This document shows positions 1 through 8,858 of a DNA stretch of 48,321 nt, in pieces. The position numbers were made by a program, and so were the translations under genes. Numbering within the stretch: the stretch's first letter is position 1; every line of letters begins with the position of its first letter. The stretch comes from Persephonella sp. (GTDB lineage Bacteria; Aquificota; Aquificia; Aquificales; Hydrogenothermaceae). The stretch spans positions 1-48,321 of the forward strand of contig JALVKE010000318.1 in NCBI GenBank assembly GCA_027028005.1, in the 5' to 3' direction. The notes beneath the pieces are model-generated. The model made no database searches, was not told the origin of the DNA, and saw only the letters and a program-made list of their open reading frames with translations.

Positions 1-241
1 CCTCATTTATAGCAGATATTAAAAGTTCCTTTAAAACTTCATAGTTTTCTTCATTTAACATACTTTTATCTATATCAAGGTCTATAACCTCTCCCATACC
101 ATTTGTTATAAGCTTTACCATTCCACCGCCAACTTCAACAACAATCTTTTCATTCCTAAGTTCTTCTTTTGCCTTTTCCATATTCTCCTGCATATTTTTT
201 AGCTGTTTCATCATCTCGCCAAGATTTCCAAAGTTAAACAT
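1..241 (-). CDS. YbaB/EbfC family nucleoid-associated protein (partial, C-terminus beyond window)
   Basis: Reverse-strand translation MFNFGNLGEMMKQLKNMQENMEKAKEELRNEKIVVEVGGGMVKLITNGMGEVIDLDID...; located directly downstream of dnaX, the classic dnaX-ybaB order; GGAGGAG RBS inside the end of dnaX. Confidence 0.9.
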   Translation of the reverse strand, partial: MFNFGNLGEMMKQLKNMQENMEKAKEELRNEKIVVEVGGGMVKLITNGMGEVIDLDIDKSMLNEENYEVLKELLISAINE

Positions 242-1684
242 TTACTCCTCCTTATACGTGATTATTTTTCCTTTAAAAAGTTCTAAAACTTTGTCAACTG
301 CTTCATCTCTTTTTTTCTGTTTTTTCTCTTTTTTATGCTCTATCCCTTCAACTTTTACAGGTTTAGGAAAATGTTTAGAAATTATATCAATCTTTTGTTC
401 TATTATATCCACAAGACTTTTATCAACAAGTATCACAAATTCATTATCTGTCTCTTTTATATTAGCCTTCTTTAAAGCTGCTGAAACAATTCCTCCAGCT
501 TCTTTTCCAGCTTTTAAGATGGCATTCTGTATGTTAAAAACAGGCTTTTTTTCTTCCTGTTTTTTTTCTGTCTTTGTTTGTATTTCCTGAGGAGATACCT
601 CAACATTTCCCTGAAGAAGCTCTTTTATAGAAACAAGATTTTTTATGTATTTAAGCTTAAGCACTGCAAGTTCGTATATATGCTTAGGATTTGGGAAATT
701 CTTTGCTTCAGAGAAAGCTTTTGTAAAAATATTTTGTATATATATAAGATCTTCTATATCCTCCTCTGAGAAAAATTTTCCCTTTCCTTCCAAAGAAGCA
801 TTTATAAGCTCAGAATGTATATCATCTGTAACCTGTTTCCATAAAACGTTTAGATCGTATCCATCTGCATCAAGCTTCTCTAATCCTTTTATAAGGGTTT
901 TAATATCTTTCTCTTTAAGAAGCTGCAAAAATCTATCTACTATCTTTTGAGGTATAACTCCTAGAAGTTCCTCAGTTGATTTTACATCTACCTTTCCACC
1001 TCCATATGTGACAGCCTGATCTAGAAGACTTGCAGCGTCCCTAAGTCCTCCTGCACTAGCTTCTGCAATTAGATCAAGGGCTTTATCTTCATACTCAATT
1101 CCCTCTTTTTCTAAAATCCTTCTTAGATACTCTTTTATCTGTTTTACTGTTGGTGGTTTAAATATGAATGTCTGACATCTTGATTTAATAGTGTCAGGTA
1201 TCTTGTGAAGCTCTGTTGTTGCAAGGATAAATATATTGTTAGGTGGAGGTTCTTCCAGTGTTTTCAGCAGAGCGTTAAAAGCTTCTCTAGTTAGCATATG
1301 GGCTTCATCTATTATATAAACCTTGTATCTTCCTTTTATTGGTGCGTATGTAACATTTTCCCTTAATGCTCTTATATCATCTATTCCTCTGTTAGAAGCT
1401 GCATCTATCTCGTACATATCAGGAAAAGAACCTTTGTCTATCTCCTGACAGTTTTCACATACTCCGCATGGCTCAGAGGTTATTCCCTTTTCACAGTTTA
1501 AACATTTTGTAAGAATTCTAGCTGTAGTTGTTTTTCCTAGACCCCTTGAACCTGAAAATATGTAAGCATGGGAAAATCTATCAAGCTCAATAGCGTTTTT
1601 TAGTGTTCTTACAATAGGTTCCTGACCTACAATCTCATCAAAGGTTTTAGGTCTGTATTTCCTTGCAAAAGCTTCGTAAGCCAA
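242..1684 (-). CDS. dnaX: DNA polymerase III subunit gamma/tau
   Basis: MAYEAFARKYRPKTFDEIVGQEPIVRTLKNAI..HAYIFSGSRGLGKTTTARI, zinc-binding Cys cluster, YIIDEAHMLT, SRC motif. Confidence 0.97.
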   Translation of the reverse strand: MAYEAFARKYRPKTFDEIVGQEPIVRTLKNAIELDRFSHAYIFSGSRGLGKTTTARILTKCLNCEKGITSEPCGVCENCQEIDKGSFPDMYEIDAASNRGIDDIRALRENVTYAPIKGRYKVYIIDEAHMLTREAFNALLKTLEEPPPNNIFILATTELHKIPDTIKSRCQTFIFKPPTVKQIKEYLRRILEKEGIEYEDKALDLIAEASAGGLRDAASLLDQAVTYGGGKVDVKSTEELLGVIPQKIVDRFLQLLKEKDIKTLIKGLEKLDADGYDLNVLWKQVTDDIHSELINASLEGKGKFFSEEDIEDLIYIQNIFTKAFSEAKNFPNPKHIYELAVLKLKYIKNLVSIKELLQGNVEVSPQEIQTKTEKKQEEKKPVFNIQNAILKAGKEAGGIVSAALKKANIKETDNEFVILVDKSLVDIIEQKIDIISKHFPKPVKVEGIEHKKEKKQKKRDEAVDKVLELFKGKIITYKEE

Positions 1685-1811
1685 TATAAACTCCTACTTT
1701 CAAAGGTTTTATATTATTTTAAGCAAAATTATAATTTTAACAATCACTTAGCTTTTTCATATAAGCCTTGTAAAATATTTTTAAATTATACTTTATTTTA
1801 GGAGGTTCAAA

Positions 1812-2360
1812 ATGAGGTTAATGTTTTTAATATTATCTCTTTTAATAACATTTTCTTCTTTTGCAATGGAGAAAGAGTCGTATCTACATGGAAAGATTTT
1901 TATTTTAAAGATAAAAAAAAGTAAACCTGTAAAACTTCCATTCACAAATAACTACATATATCTACTAAAAACAGAAGATGGTGTTGCATATGTTTGGATT
2001 AGTTCAGAAAGCCCTCCAGGGGAAGTAGAAAAGATAAACAAGCTAAAACCTAATCTTTACATAGGTGATATTCTAGAAAATGCTGTTAGATATAAGATAG
2101 ACTGTAAGTCAGGAAACGTTATCTCTTCAGAAGAAATAAAAGACTTTAAGGATGTAAAATGTTCTGTTGAAAAGGATATGTGTAAAGAAAAAGGCTTTTA
2201 TTATGATGAAAGGTGTAACTCAAAAGTGTTTCCTATAATGGAGTTTGGAAGATACTATACAAAAAGATGGGGATTTACTGTTTCTATTATAGATAATGAT
2301 GAGATTGTTATATCTTATACAACAAATAAAATAGAGAAAAAGGAAGTTCCTGTACATTAA
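1812..2360 (+). CDS. hypothetical exported protein
   Basis: 182-aa ORF, AGGAGG RBS, N-terminal signal-peptide-like segment MRLMFLILSLLITFSSFA; no family recognised. Confidence 0.75.
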   Translation: MRLMFLILSLLITFSSFAMEKESYLHGKIFILKIKKSKPVKLPFTNNYIYLLKTEDGVAYVWISSESPPGEVEKINKLKPNLYIGDILENAVRYKIDCKSGNVISSEEIKDFKDVKCSVEKDMCKEKGFYYDERCNSKVFPIMEFGRYYTKRWGFTVSIIDNDEIVISYTTNKIEKKEVPVH

Positions 2361-2361
2361 T

Positions 2362-3108
2362 ATGGAGAAACTTTACAGTGTTAAGGCGAGAGCTTCTTTA
2401 AAAGGAAGACATCTCTCAGGTGCAGAGAGAATAGTAAGAGAAAGTGAAATAGAAAATGTTTTGGAAGAGATATATAAAAGGGTTCGCAGAAAAAATCCTG
2501 ACAGTGTAAATATAAAAATTGAAAGAATAGAAGAAGAACCTCTATTGATAGAAAAAACCTTAAAGATAAAGGATCTTCATTTTTCAAACTACACAGAAGC
2601 TAATAAAAAGGCCGTTGAGATATTAAAAAGAGAAACAGGTATACCTGAACGTATACTATGGAAACGTATTGAAGAAGTTCATACAGGAGCCGCTCCAAAC
2701 AAAGAAAATATGAGAGGAGCAATGATTGTAAATGAGAAGGGAGAGAGAGTTGAGCTAGACAGCTATAGAGGGATTAGAACAACAACTGTAGATTTTTTAG
2801 ACAGGAGAAAAGCACTGGAAAAACTTTTAGAAAAAGGATATACAGAGAGAACCCTTGATGCTTTAGCTTTAACAAAAAAAAATCTCCTGTATCTATATAT
2901 AATAGCTGAGTACTGTATATCAGATGAGCCTGATTATACTGCTGGGTATGTGTCTACAAAAAAATACTACTATAGATTTTCTCCTTTAAAAGAGTTTGGA
3001 AATCCTAAGGGAGGTAGAATCTATTTTGTCAAAAATGGAATAAATCTTCAGAAGCTCTATGACTTTTTACAAAAAAAACCTGTTCTTATAAAAGATGTTG
3101 ATATTTGA
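2362..3108 (+). CDS. bioW: 6-carboxyhexanoate--CoA ligase (pimeloyl-CoA synthetase)
   Basis: BioW hallmarks: YSVKARASLKGRHLSGAERIV, RGA, SDEPDYTAGYVSTKKYYYRFSPLKEFGNPKGGRIYFV. Confidence 0.93.
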   Translation: MEKLYSVKARASLKGRHLSGAERIVRESEIENVLEEIYKRVRRKNPDSVNIKIERIEEEPLLIEKTLKIKDLHFSNYTEANKKAVEILKRETGIPERILWKRIEEVHTGAAPNKENMRGAMIVNEKGERVELDSYRGIRTTTVDFLDRRKALEKLLEKGYTERTLDALALTKKNLLYLYIIAEYCISDEPDYTAGYVSTKKYYYRFSPLKEFGNPKGGRIYFVKNGINLQKLYDFLQKKPVLIKDVDI

Positions 3109-3161
3109 AAGAAAAATGTATCTCTATATAATAGTTAAAAAAACATTAAGGTAATAAAACA

Positions 3162-3767
3162 TTGGCAGAGTACTCAAAATTAGGATACGAAATTTTTTAC
3201 AAAGTAAGACCTGTTTTTAAAAAACTTTTAAGAATAAATGTAGAAGGTTTAGAAAATATTCCCACAGATGGTGGATGTATTATTGCTTCTAATCACAGAA
3301 GTAATTTAGACCCTTTTGTATTAAACACTATATCTACTAGACCTATATTTTTTATGGCAAAAGAAGAACTTTTTAAAATACCAGTATTAGGCTGGGCAAT
3401 AAGAAAAGCGGGAGCTATACCTGTTAAAAGAAACAAGAGAGATATTGGAGCACTAAAGAAAGCGTCTCAGCTTTTAAAGGAAGGATACTGTATAGGTATA
3501 TTTCCTGAAGGACATAGAGCAAAGCCTAAACAGTTTAGAAAACCTCAAAGTGGTGTAGGTCTTCTTGTATCAAAAACAAAAGCTCCTGTTATACCTGTTA
3601 GGATAGAGGGAACTGATGATGTTTTTCCAGTAGGTTCCTCTTTTCCTAAGCTCTTTAAATACCCAATCTATGTAAAAGTTGGAAAGCCTATCTTTTTTTC
3701 TAATATAGAAAATAAAGATTATCAAGAGATAGCGAACTATATTATGGAAGAAATTAAAGCTCTATAA
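3162..3767 (+). CDS. 1-acyl-sn-glycerol-3-phosphate acyltransferase family protein (PlsC-like)
   Basis: NHRSNLDPF (HX4D), FPEGHRA motif, KAPVIPVRIEG; TTG start. Confidence 0.92.
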   Translation: MAEYSKLGYEIFYKVRPVFKKLLRINVEGLENIPTDGGCIIASNHRSNLDPFVLNTISTRPIFFMAKEELFKIPVLGWAIRKAGAIPVKRNKRDIGALKKASQLLKEGYCIGIFPEGHRAKPKQFRKPQSGVGLLVSKTKAPVIPVRIEGTDDVFPVGSSFPKLFKYPIYVKVGKPIFFSNIENKDYQEIANYIMEEIKAL

Positions 3768-3778
3768 GGAGGAAAAAT

Positions 3779-4639
3779 ATGGCTAATATAAAAGTTGCAG
3801 AAAGTGCAGGATTTTGTTTTGGTGTAAAGATAGCAGTTGATGCTGCTGTAGATGCAGGAAAAAAGTTAGGTGGTGCCTATACAGATGGACCTATCATTCA
3901 CAACAAGCAGGTGGTTCAATTTTTAGAGAGTTTAAATGTTAAACAGCTCTCTCCAGATCAAAAACTAAAAGAAGGGGATACAGTCCTTATCCGTTCCCAC
4001 GGTGTTCCTCCAAAAGAAGAAAGAAGACTTCAGGAAGCAGGAGTAAACATAATAGACGCTACATGCCCCTTTGTTAAAAAGGTTCATGAAAAGGTAAGAC
4101 AGCTAGTAAATGAAGGATACTATGTTGTTATCATTGGTGAGGAAGGACATCCAGAGGTTATAGGAATTTTGGGACATTTAGAGGAGGCAGGTGGGAAAGG
4201 TATTGTTGCTTCTAACATGGAAGAGCTTATTAGAAAGCTTCCAAGAAGAAATAAGATTGGAGTAGTTGCTCAGACAACCCAGAGTGAGGACTTCTTTAGA
4301 GAAGCTGTTGGATACATAGCTGAAAATGCAGAGGAAGTAAAAATATTTAACACAATCTGTGATGCTACATCTGTAAGACAGGAAGAGGTGAAAAAGTTAG
4401 CCCCAACTGTTGATGTCATGATTATAATCGGTGGAAAACACAGTGGAAACACAAACAGATTAGCTCAGATATCAAGAACTTTAAATCCAAATACATATCA
4501 TATAGAAAAGGCAGATGAGCTTGATCCTGAATGGTTTAAAGGAGTTGAAAATATTGGTGTTTCTGCTGGAGCTTCTACTCCAGATTGGATTATAAAAGAG
4601 GTTGTAGAAAGGATAAAAGAGTTAACAGATAATCAGTAA
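3779..4639 (+). CDS. ispH: 4-hydroxy-3-methylbut-2-enyl diphosphate reductase
   Basis: MANIKVAESAGFCFGVKIAVD, RSHGVPP, DATCPFVKK, SAGASTPDWII. Confidence 0.97.
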   Translation: MANIKVAESAGFCFGVKIAVDAAVDAGKKLGGAYTDGPIIHNKQVVQFLESLNVKQLSPDQKLKEGDTVLIRSHGVPPKEERRLQEAGVNIIDATCPFVKKVHEKVRQLVNEGYYVVIIGEEGHPEVIGILGHLEEAGGKGIVASNMEELIRKLPRRNKIGVVAQTTQSEDFFREAVGYIAENAEEVKIFNTICDATSVRQEEVKKLAPTVDVMIIIGGKHSGNTNRLAQISRTLNPNTYHIEKADELDPEWFKGVENIGVSAGASTPDWIIKEVVERIKELTDNQ

Positions 4640-4681
4640 ATTTCCGAATAAAAGATGTACAAAAGGAAGGGAGAGTGAGTT

Positions 4682-5734
4682 TTGGATGAAAGAGTAAATA
4701 TACTTGTTAAGGCATGGAGGAAAACAGTAGAGGAAGGGGTTAACCCTAAGCATCTACTCTATGTATTTTTAGGTTTTTCTATCATTGTTTTAACAATTTA
4801 TATAACAGCAAAGGTTAAAGACTATCTCCATGAGAAACATAGAAAGAAACTATTCATAGATTCAGCAAAAGCTTTAGGACTAACAGAAAAAGAGGCAGAA
4901 ATTCTTTGGGAGTATGCTCAGGAAGTAGAAAGAGATCCATTTCTTGTTCTTGAATTTAAAGCCCCTTTTGAAAAGGTTGTGCAGAAGTATATAGAAGAAA
5001 ATCCAAACTTTGATGAACATCTTATAAAAGATATGAGGAGAAAATTAGGTTTTGACGAAGTTCCTGAAGGGCTACCCCTTATATCTACAAAAGATATAGA
5101 ACTTTTCCAGACAGGAAATCTTATTGCTGGCAAAGGGAAAATATTACCTGTAGCTCTCTATGATAAAGATGAAAAGTATATGTACTGGTATCTTATAGAT
5201 CAAAAACCTCCCTTCCCTTTTAAACCAGGGGATAAAGTAAAAATAAGATTTTTAAGAACAGAAGATGGTATGTATACATTTGAAGGGATTGTAGAGGATA
5301 TCTTAGAGGAAGATGGAAAGTATATTGTTAAAATACCTCACACATTTAACCTTGAAAGAATTCAAAGAAGAAAAGAGATAAGAGTAAAGATATCAAAGCC
5401 AGTAGAGGTAAAGTATAAAACTAAAGATGGTCAAGAACATCATATATATACAAAACTGTGGGATATATCAACTCAAGGAGCAAAATTCTGTATTAGAAAA
5501 AAAGAAGCAAAAAAAGAAAATTTAAAAATAGGAATGGAGTTAGTTTTAAGCTTTGAGTTGGAAGGAGAAAAGATAGCAACAGAGGCAATATTAAAAAATA
5601 TAACAGAAGAAAACGATAATGAATGTTATGGTGTTCAGTTTCAGAATATTGATAAAAAAGCTAGTAATATCATTCTAAAATTTATTCAAAAAGAACAGCA
5701 TAGGATGTTAAGGAAGGTACATAGAAGAGAATAA
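4682..5734 (+). CDS. PilZ domain-containing membrane protein (YcgR-like, predicted c-di-GMP effector)
   Basis: N-terminal TM segment LLYVFLGFSIIVLTIYITA; RRKEIRVKI...DISTQGAKFCI consistent with PilZ RxxxR/(D/N)xSxxG; directly upstream of motA; TTG start. Confidence 0.8.
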   Translation: MDERVNILVKAWRKTVEEGVNPKHLLYVFLGFSIIVLTIYITAKVKDYLHEKHRKKLFIDSAKALGLTEKEAEILWEYAQEVERDPFLVLEFKAPFEKVVQKYIEENPNFDEHLIKDMRRKLGFDEVPEGLPLISTKDIELFQTGNLIAGKGKILPVALYDKDEKYMYWYLIDQKPPFPFKPGDKVKIRFLRTEDGMYTFEGIVEDILEEDGKYIVKIPHTFNLERIQRRKEIRVKISKPVEVKYKTKDGQEHHIYTKLWDISTQGAKFCIRKKEAKKENLKIGMELVLSFELEGEKIATEAILKNITEENDNECYGVQFQNIDKKASNIILKFIQKEQHRMLRKVHRRE

Positions 5735-5762
5735 AGAATATAAAAGGCGGGATGAGTGAATC

Positions 5763-6524
5763 ATGGAAATTTCTACGATAATAGGTTTAGCTGCAGCTAT
5801 TCTTCTCATTGTTGTATCTATTGCTATAGGTGGTAGTCCTTTAGCTTTTGTAAATATTCCATCTTTACTTATCACCGTTGGTGGTGGTTTTTCTGCAACA
5901 TTAACATCATTTCCTATGAAAGATTTTTTATCCGGTCTAAAAGCTATAGGAAAAGCATTTAACCCAGGATTACCAGATCCTGTAGAACTTATAGATTATC
6001 TTGTTAATGTAGCAAATAAAGCAAGAAGAGATGGAATACTTGCACTAGAGTCAGATATTGATGAATACTACTCGAGAGATCCATTCTTTGGAAATCTTAT
6101 GAGAATGCTAATCGATGGTCAGGATATTGAGGAGATTAAAAGTAATGCAGAAACAGCACTAATGAAAATAGAACAGGATCTATCCACAGAGGTTTCTGTA
6201 TGGGAAGCTTTAGGAGAGCTATTCCCTGCTTTTGGTATGATTGGAACCCTCATTGGACTGATTCAGATGCTGCAAAACCTTAATGATCCTTCTGCACTTG
6301 GTCCAGGTATGGCTGTTGCAATGATTACAACATTATACGGAGCTATTTTAGCTAACGTTTTATGTGTTCCTATAGCAAAAAAATTAAAGCTTTTTAAGGA
6401 TCTAAATCTTCTCTTTAAAGAAGCTTATATACTCACTGTTGAAGCTATAAATAACGGGACAAATCCAAATGTATTAAGAAGTAAACTACTTTCTCTCTTT
6501 GGTATTGAAGGTGGAGAAGAATAA
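5763..6524 (+). CDS. motA: flagellar motor stator protein MotA/PomA
   Basis: Four-TM MotA layout; FPAFGMIGTLIGLIQML, TLYGAILANVLCVPIAKKL. Confidence 0.95.
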   Translation: MEISTIIGLAAAILLIVVSIAIGGSPLAFVNIPSLLITVGGGFSATLTSFPMKDFLSGLKAIGKAFNPGLPDPVELIDYLVNVANKARRDGILALESDIDEYYSRDPFFGNLMRMLIDGQDIEEIKSNAETALMKIEQDLSTEVSVWEALGELFPAFGMIGTLIGLIQMLQNLNDPSALGPGMAVAMITTLYGAILANVLCVPIAKKLKLFKDLNLLFKEAYILTVEAINNGTNPNVLRSKLLSLFGIEGGEE

Positions 6525-6526
6525 AT

Positions 6527-7225
6527 ATGGCCCGCAAAAAAAAGGAGGAGTGTAAAGGAATACCTGGATGGCTCATTAGTTTTGGAGACCTGATGTCACT
6601 CCTCCTTACATTTTTTATTCTTCTATTTTCTATGGGAACTATTTCTTTAGAAAAGTTTCATATGGTTATAAAAGGTATTACGGAATCTTTAGGTGGAAGA
6701 AAAGTATATCTAGAAAATAAGATAATGAATAATACAAATATAGAAATAGAATTTAAAAATATGTATCCAAAAGTAAAAAAAAGACAACGTTTAGAAAAAA
6801 GTCTACATCAATTAGAACAGGAATTAAAAAAGTATGGTATTGATAGTGAAGTAGAAGGACATGGCTCACTCCTCAGATTTAGAGTAAATGTATCAAAGAT
6901 GTTTCCCCCAGGCTCTGAAAAACCAATACCAGAAGCTGAAAAAATCATAAAAATGATATGTGAGAAGTTAAAAGAGGCTTCTTATCCCGTGGTTATAGAG
7001 GGCCATACAGATGATACTCCAGTTAGAGGAAAGTTTAAAAATAATTTAGAGCTTTCATTAGCAAGAGCTATGTATATATTAAAAAAATTTATAGAGTGTG
7101 GTTATGATCCTTCGCTTTTAGCAGCAAGAGGTTATGGACCTTACAGACCTCTAGTTCCTAACAACTCTCCTAAAAATCGTGAAAAAAACAGAAGAGTTGA
7201 ATTTGTTATAAAAATAGAAGGATAA
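6527..7225 (+). CDS. motB: flagellar motor protein MotB (first copy)
   Basis: PGWLISFGDLMSLLLTFFILLFS TM with conserved Asp; OmpA-like VIEGHTDDTPVRGKFKNNLELSLARA...NRRVEF. Confidence 0.95.
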   Translation: MARKKKEECKGIPGWLISFGDLMSLLLTFFILLFSMGTISLEKFHMVIKGITESLGGRKVYLENKIMNNTNIEIEFKNMYPKVKKRQRLEKSLHQLEQELKKYGIDSEVEGHGSLLRFRVNVSKMFPPGSEKPIPEAEKIIKMICEKLKEASYPVVIEGHTDDTPVRGKFKNNLELSLARAMYILKKFIECGYDPSLLAARGYGPYRPLVPNNSPKNREKNRRVEFVIKIEG

Positions 7226-7227
7226 AA

Positions 7228-7923
7228 ATGGCTAAAAAAAAGAAAGAGGAATGTCCCAGTGTTCCAGCATGGATAATAAGTTTTAGTGATTTAATGTCCC
7301 TCCTTTTAACATTCTTTATTCTTCTATATTCAATGTCTGTTCTTGATATAAAAAAGCTGATGAAATTTCTGTGGTACTTTCAAGGGGAACAGAAGTTTCA
7401 GGCAATAAAATCTGTACAGGTTATTCCTCCAATATCTCTTATGAGAGAAGATATGGCAAAACTTTTAAGAGAGAGGATAGATAGAATTCTACCTCCTCAT
7501 GCTTTTCAAATTGCTGTTATAGAGGATTATATAATAGTTAGACTGTTTAATGATGTAACTTTTGAAGAGAACTCATCTGAGCTTACTGACAAAGCCCAAA
7601 ATGCTCTTAAAAGTGTAGCAACTGTTTTAAAATCCTTAGATAACTCTTTAGGAGAAATACTTATAGAAGGACATGCAAATAGAGAAGAAAAAAATCCATG
7701 GATCTTATCTGCAAAAAGAGCTTTAAAAGTTGCTGAGTTTCTTATATCTCAAGGAGTAGACCCTAAAAAGATTTCTGTTACTGCCTATGGAAATACAAAA
7801 CCTCTATACACATGGAATCATCCTCTTTTAGTTAGAAGAAATAGCAGAGTGGAGATCAAGATAAAACTTAAACAGATAAGGAAAGATGTTTTAGAGAATA
7901 AAAAAGAAAAAGGTTCTTTTTAG
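7228..7923 (+). CDS. motB: flagellar motor protein MotB (second copy)
   Basis: PAWIISFSDLMSLLLTFFILLYS TM with conserved Asp; OmpA-like IEGHANREEKNPWILSAKRALKVAEFL...NSRVEIKI. Confidence 0.93.
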   Translation: MAKKKKEECPSVPAWIISFSDLMSLLLTFFILLYSMSVLDIKKLMKFLWYFQGEQKFQAIKSVQVIPPISLMREDMAKLLRERIDRILPPHAFQIAVIEDYIIVRLFNDVTFEENSSELTDKAQNALKSVATVLKSLDNSLGEILIEGHANREEKNPWILSAKRALKVAEFLISQGVDPKKISVTAYGNTKPLYTWNHPLLVRRNSRVEIKIKLKQIRKDVLENKKEKGSF

Positions 7924-7965
7924 TAAGCCTTTATAGAATACTTAGGAGAAATCTATTTTAACTAA

Positions 7966-8117
7966 AAAACTTCCTTTTTTCGTTATAGGATGAAAAAAAG
8001 AGCAGTAAAAAAACTATAAGAAGTTTTCAATTAAAGATGAAAATTTTCCATATATAGTAACTAACAGGAGCAACACCTGTTAGGAATAAGGCAACCTTTC
8101 AATAGCATCCCTATTGA
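7966..8117. other. hairpin-rich intergenic region between convergent motB and gmhA
   Basis: Nested arms AAAACTTC(7966-7973)/GAAGTTTT(8020-8027) and TTATAG(7983-7988)/CTATAA(8014-8019); CTAACAGG(8061-8068)-AGCAACA-CCTGTTAG(8076-8083); TCAATAG(8099-8105)-CATCC-CTATTGA(8111-8117). Confidence 0.5.
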
Positions 8118-8195
8118 GAAGCAATAAATCTAGAATCTGAGCAAGTCTAAGATATAGAAATTTAGTTGGTACGTATTTTATAAAATCTACTAACT

Positions 8196-8777
8196 TTACT
8201 TTTCAATCTCGCCAGTTAAATACATCTCAATAATCTTACATAGAGTATGTTCTAGCGTTAGATGAACCTCCTGAATTCTAGCTGTGCTGCTATGCCTTAC
8301 AATAAATGCTTTATCAACAATATTCTTTAGTTTCCCACCATCCTTTCCTAAAAAACCTACAGTAAAAATCCCCATCTCTTTGGCTTTTTCAACAGCCTTT
8401 ATAACATTCTCAGAGTTTCCACTAGTTGATATGCCAACTAAAATGTCCCCTTTTTCCCCTAGAGCTTCAACCTGTCTTGAAAAGACCTTATCAAACCCAT
8501 AATCATTTCCAATGGCAGTTAAGGCAGAAGTATCTGTTGTTAAAGCTATAGCAGGAAAAGCCCTTCTCTCTTTTTCAAATCTTCCAACAATCTCAGCTGC
8601 AAAATGCTGACTGTCTGCAGCACTACCACCATTTCCACATATTAAAATCTTATATCCAGCTTCTAATCTTTTCCCCATCAGTATTCCAAGGTTAACAATA
8701 GCTTCTGCATACTCTTCAACAAACGCTCTTTTTAAAGAAGCACTTTCATCAAAAACATCCATAACTAAATCAACCAT
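8196..8777 (-). CDS. gmhA: D-sedoheptulose-7-phosphate isomerase (phosphoheptose isomerase)
   Basis: SIS domain: [82 protein letters not shown]. Confidence 0.95.
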   Translation of the reverse strand: MVDLVMDVFDESASLKRAFVEEYAEAIVNLGILMGKRLEAGYKILICGNGGSAADSQHFAAEIVGRFEKERRAFPAIALTTDTSALTAIGNDYGFDKVFSRQVEALGEKGDILVGISTSGNSENVIKAVEKAKEMGIFTVGFLGKDGGKLKNIVDKAFIVRHSSTARIQEVHLTLEHTLCKIIEMYLTGEIEK

Positions 8778-8858
8778 TTTAGCCCTCCTATTTCCTGAAA
8801 ATTTCGCTAAAATTTTATAAAATTTGCGATTACAAAATAAAACTCCTTTGGAGATAAA

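Noticed and set aside
310-345. A-runs near the 3' end of dnaX as a programmed frameshift site
   Set aside because: The runs lie only ~20-30 codons from the stop, so slippage would not make a classical gamma form; A-runs are common in this AT-rich genome
258-950. + strand ORFs 258..590, 578..769 and 645..950
   Set aside because: Antisense to dnaX in low-complexity Ser/Phe/Leu-rich translations; no RBS or family signal
1727-1740. AAAATTATAATTTT palindrome between dnaX and the 1812 gene
   Set aside because: Pure A/T 14-mer in a very AT-rich intergenic region; easily explained by chance or promoter composition
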